The position numbers and the translations under genes were made by a program. Below, piece after piece: positions 62,433 to 64,000 of a DNA stretch of 64,000 bases. Below the pieces are notes generated by a model. It was given only the letters and a program-made list of their open reading frames with translations. It was not told the DNA's origin and made no database searches. The first letter of the stretch is position 1, and each line of letters opens with the position of its first letter. The DNA is from Lachnospiraceae bacterium (GTDB lineage: Bacteria; Bacillota; Clostridia; Lachnospirales; Lachnospiraceae), in contig JALENY010000010.1 of NCBI GenBank assembly GCA_022767285.1, positions 124,001 to 188,000 of the forward strand, in the 5' to 3' direction.

Positions 62433-62540
62433 GAAACGCATTTGGAAAATTGTCACTTCGTGACATGCGTTTCGCGCCAAAGTGTACAAGTCCCTCATGA
62501 GTGAGGGATATAGGGAGTGGAAGTGGACTTGTCCACTTTG
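62433..62540. other. Dense palindromic intergenic element
   Basis: First hairpin: arms GAAACGCAT (62433-62441) and ATGCGTTTC (62465-62473) enclosing TGTCAC-TTC-GTGACA (62451-62465). Second: 16-nt arms at 62478-62493 and 62525-62540 with one mismatch, enclosing CCCTCA-TGAG-TGAGGG (62492-62507). AGTGGAC-TT-GTCCACT (62522-62537) is itself palindromic, so alternative folds exist. No gene is present. It could be a structured RNA, a switch or a small mobile repeat. Confidence 0.6.
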
Positions 62541-62546
62541 TTCCTG

Positions 62547-62592
62547 ATACATTTCTTATGTTTTTCTTAATACATTTCTTAGGTTTTTCTTA
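62547..62592 (+). repeat. Two tandem 23-bp repeats
   Basis: Unit 62547-62569 is repeated at 62570-62592 with one mismatch (ATG versus AGG at the centre). The unit starts ATACATTTCTTA and ends TTTTTCTTA. It lies 18 bp before the -35 box of the GntR gene and may hold activator sites. Confidence 0.7.
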
Positions 62593-62609
62593 AAAAACAG
62601 ATGATTTAA

Positions 62610-62638
62610 TTGACTTATAAAGTGTGCCATTATACAAT
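62610..62638 (+). promoter_or_regulatory. Promoter of the GntR-ABC operon
   Basis: TTGACT (62610-62615), 17-bp spacer, TACAAT (62633-62638). The operator begins one base after the -10. Confidence 0.75.
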
Positions 62639-62639
62639 G

Positions 62640-62664
62640 AGTGTATTAATACAAATAGTACACT
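62640..62664 (+). promoter_or_regulatory. YtrA-type operator
   Basis: AGTGTA (62640-62645), 13-bp spacer, TACACT (62659-62664). This is the form I recall for the B. subtilis YtrA operator. It covers the transcription start, so the GntR protein should repress its own operon. Confidence 0.8.
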
Positions 62665-62680
62665 TCGCGAGGAGAATTGT

Positions 62681-63058
62681 ATGATAATAATTGATTACCA
62701 GGATCGAACACCGATATACGAACAGATCGTAGAGAGGATCCAGATGTTGATCATTAAAGGAATACTGCGAGCAGATGAACAACTGCCGTCGGTGCGAAAA
62801 CTGGCAACAGACCTGTCAATTAATCCAAATACCATTCAGAAAGCATTTGCTGTACTGGAACAGCAGGGATTTATTTACTCAGTCAAGGGCAGAGGCAGCT
62901 TTGTGTCTCCGGATCCGGGGGGAGGGATCACCCAGAAGAGAGATGAGTTTTACGGTCAGTTGAAGGAGATGGTCAATAACGCAAAGGACCTGAAAATCGG
63001 GTTAGCTGATTTGCAGCGAAAAGTAGAGGAGTACTACGGGGAGGCGCGGCATGATTGA
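62681..63058 (+). CDS. YtrA-subfamily GntR transcriptional repressor
   Basis: Regulator of 125 residues: an N-terminal winged helix (TPIYEQIVERIQ, LPSVRKLATDLSINPNTIQKA, GRGSFV) followed by only a short dimerisation helix, which defines the YtrA subfamily. Members sit before ABC transporter genes and respond to wall-active compounds. GAGGAG lies upstream of the ATG at 62681. Overlaps the ABC ATPase gene by 8 bp. A matching operator precedes it. Confidence 0.92.
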   Translation: MIIIDYQDRTPIYEQIVERIQMLIIKGILRADEQLPSVRKLATDLSINPNTIQKAFAVLEQQGFIYSVKGRGSFVSPDPGGGITQKRDEFYGQLKEMVNNAKDLKIGLADLQRKVEEYYGEARHD

Positions 63059-63953
63059 AATAAAAGAAGTCAGTAAAGAGTTTGACACAATACAGGCGGT
63101 TTCCGAATTGACGCTGTCAATTCAGAAGGGCTGTATTTTTGGACTGTTGGGGACAAACGGAGCAGGAAAAAGTACGCTTCTTCGCATGCTGGCCGGTGTC
63201 CTTCGTCCGGACAAGGGGAGTATTACCATAGAAAATGAATCGGTATATGAAAATCCGCGGATCAAAGAAAAACTGTTTTTTATCCCGGAAGATGCATACT
63301 TTTTTAATAATACTACACCGATTCAGATGATGGATTATTACAGCCGGATTTATCCGGAATATGACCGGGCGCAGTTCCTGGAGCTGATGGAACGGTTTGG
63401 CATGGATGGAAAACGGAGAGTTCAGACCTTTTCCAAGGGTATGAAAAAACAGCTGAGCATTCTTTTGGGCGTGGCTTCCAACGCAAGGTATCTGCTCTGT
63501 GATGAGACATTTGACGGACTGGATCCGGTTATGCGTCAGGCTGTGAAAAGTATTTTTGCCGCCAATGTGCTCAAAAGGGAACTGACTCCGATCATTGCAT
63601 CTCATAATCTGCGGGAACTGGAAGATATCTGTGATCATGTGGGGCTTTTACATAAAGGAGGTGTACTCCTGTCGGAAGATATCGAAGATATGAAATTTCA
63701 TATTCATAAAGTGCAGTGTGTCCTGCCCAATGATGTTATGGAACATCACCTTCTGAAGGAGCTGGATGTGCTTCGATGTGAGCGAAGCGGTTCGCTGCTC
63801 ATGATCACAGCGAGGGGAACGAAAGTAGAGATTCTGGATTGTGTGAACCGGCATGTACCGGTCTACAGTGAGATCATTCCGCTGTCTCTGGAAGAAATAT
63901 TTATCAGTGAAACGGAGGTGGCTGGCTATGAAGTTAAAAATATTTTCTTCTGA
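63051..63953 (+). CDS. ABC transporter ATP-binding protein
   Basis: ATPase of 300 residues. Walker A is GTNGAGKST (about 35-43), the signature reads FSKGMKKQLS, Walker B is YLLCDETFDGLD, and the switch His lies in ASHNL. A C-terminal extension of about 90 residues follows. It resembles YtrB-type and BcrA/NatA-type exporters of the GntR-ABC class; the substrate is unknown, perhaps a peptide antibiotic or wall compound. Overlaps the permease start by 26 bp. Confidence 0.92.
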   Translation: MIEIKEVSKEFDTIQAVSELTLSIQKGCIFGLLGTNGAGKSTLLRMLAGVLRPDKGSITIENESVYENPRIKEKLFFIPEDAYFFNNTTPIQMMDYYSRIYPEYDRAQFLELMERFGMDGKRRVQTFSKGMKKQLSILLGVASNARYLLCDETFDGLDPVMRQAVKSIFAANVLKRELTPIIASHNLRELEDICDHVGLLHKGGVLLSEDIEDMKFHIHKVQCVLPNDVMEHHLLKELDVLRCERSGSLLMITARGTKVEILDCVNRHVPVYSEIIPLSLEEIFISETEVAGYEVKNIFF

Positions 63954-64000
63954 TTTCTGGAACGAAGAATTTAAAAAGCAACTCTGGCTGATGGCGCTTT
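63928..64000 (+). CDS. ABC transporter permease, N-terminal fragment
   Basis: Open frame from ATG at 63928 to the window edge, 24 codons (MKLKIFSSDFWNEEF...). GGAGGTG lies 7 bp upstream, inside the ATPase gene. The residues seen are the cytoplasmic start; identity as the permease is inferred from operon position. Confidence 0.6.
   Translation, partial: MKLKIFSSDFWNEEFKKQLWLMAL

Noticed and set aside
62547-62592. Start of a CRISPR array
   Set aside because: Only two adjoining copies without spacers and no cas genes.

Overview
The window looks like a chromosome segment from an anaerobic, spore-forming Firmicute of the Lachnospiraceae type, probably a gut or rumen commensal. The reasons are sporulation-linked division genes (SpoVD-like, SpoVE/FtsW, Spo0E-like), a Clostridia-type housekeeping order (priA-def-fmt-yugP-rsmB-rlmN-prpC-prkC-rsgA-rpe-thiN), a meso-DAP type MurE, strong GGAGG ribosome sites with several TTG/GTG starts, many plant-glycan hydrolases, and corrinoid methyl-transfer genes. 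No tRNA, rRNA, CRISPR array or complete insertion sequence was seen.

Region 1 (about 1-21,630) is a carbohydrate-use locus. A LytTR response regulator and GHKL histidine kinase come first. Next is an operon with a GPH-type sugar transporter, a domain-permuted GH3 beta-glycosidase held by membrane segments at both ends, and a small membrane protein. A four-gene cassette follows that looks like a surface O-acylation system: SGNH/leucine-rich lipoprotein, 54-residue membrane peptide, MBOAT acyltransferase and membrane-anchored SGNH/leucine-rich protein. The last operon encodes four cytoplasmic enzymes (GH43, short GH78-like, GH2, GH78). Both sugar operons carry the same promoter design: two direct repeats spaced 21 bp, placed 39-40 bp before a weak -10. 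This points to one LytTR regulon.

Region 2 (about 21,650-36,160) holds a leftward YehR-like lipoprotein gene, then a dense rightward run of housekeeping genes from murE to thiN. Most of these overlap or nearly touch. They cover wall precursor synthesis, replication restart, N-formyl handling, RNA methylation, a PASTA Ser/Thr kinase with its phosphatase, ribosome maturation and small-molecule metabolism.

Region 3 (36,160-39,020) is an apparent insertion: one AT-rich gene with its own promoter, encoding an 874-residue secreted protein. Its middle looks like an aerolysin-type beta-pore-forming module and its C-terminus like Ig-type domains.

Region 4 (39,020-53,750) carries ychF, a Spo0E-like gene and the division and cell wall (dcw) cluster mraZ-rsmH-ftsL-pbpB-spoVD-mraY-murD-ftsW-murA-divIB-ftsZ. 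It has a five-box MraZ operator and internal promoters before mraY and ftsZ. murF, murG, murC and ftsA are absent from it.

Region 5 (53,750-62,380) is a corrinoid methyl-transfer locus: a UroD-type methyltransferase fused to a thioredoxin-like domain, a CobW-type GTPase, a Cys-rich DUF5714-like protein, a PadR-type regulator, a divergent PocR-AraC regulator, a corrinoid protein, and a RACo-type reactivase with an extra N-terminal domain. No separate substrate-specific methyltransferase is present, so the methyl donor is unknown.

Region 6 (62,380-64,000) has a strongly palindromic intergenic stretch and a 23-bp tandem repeat. It ends with the start of a YtrA-type GntR/ABC transporter operon whose operator matches the AGTGTA-N13-TACACT form.
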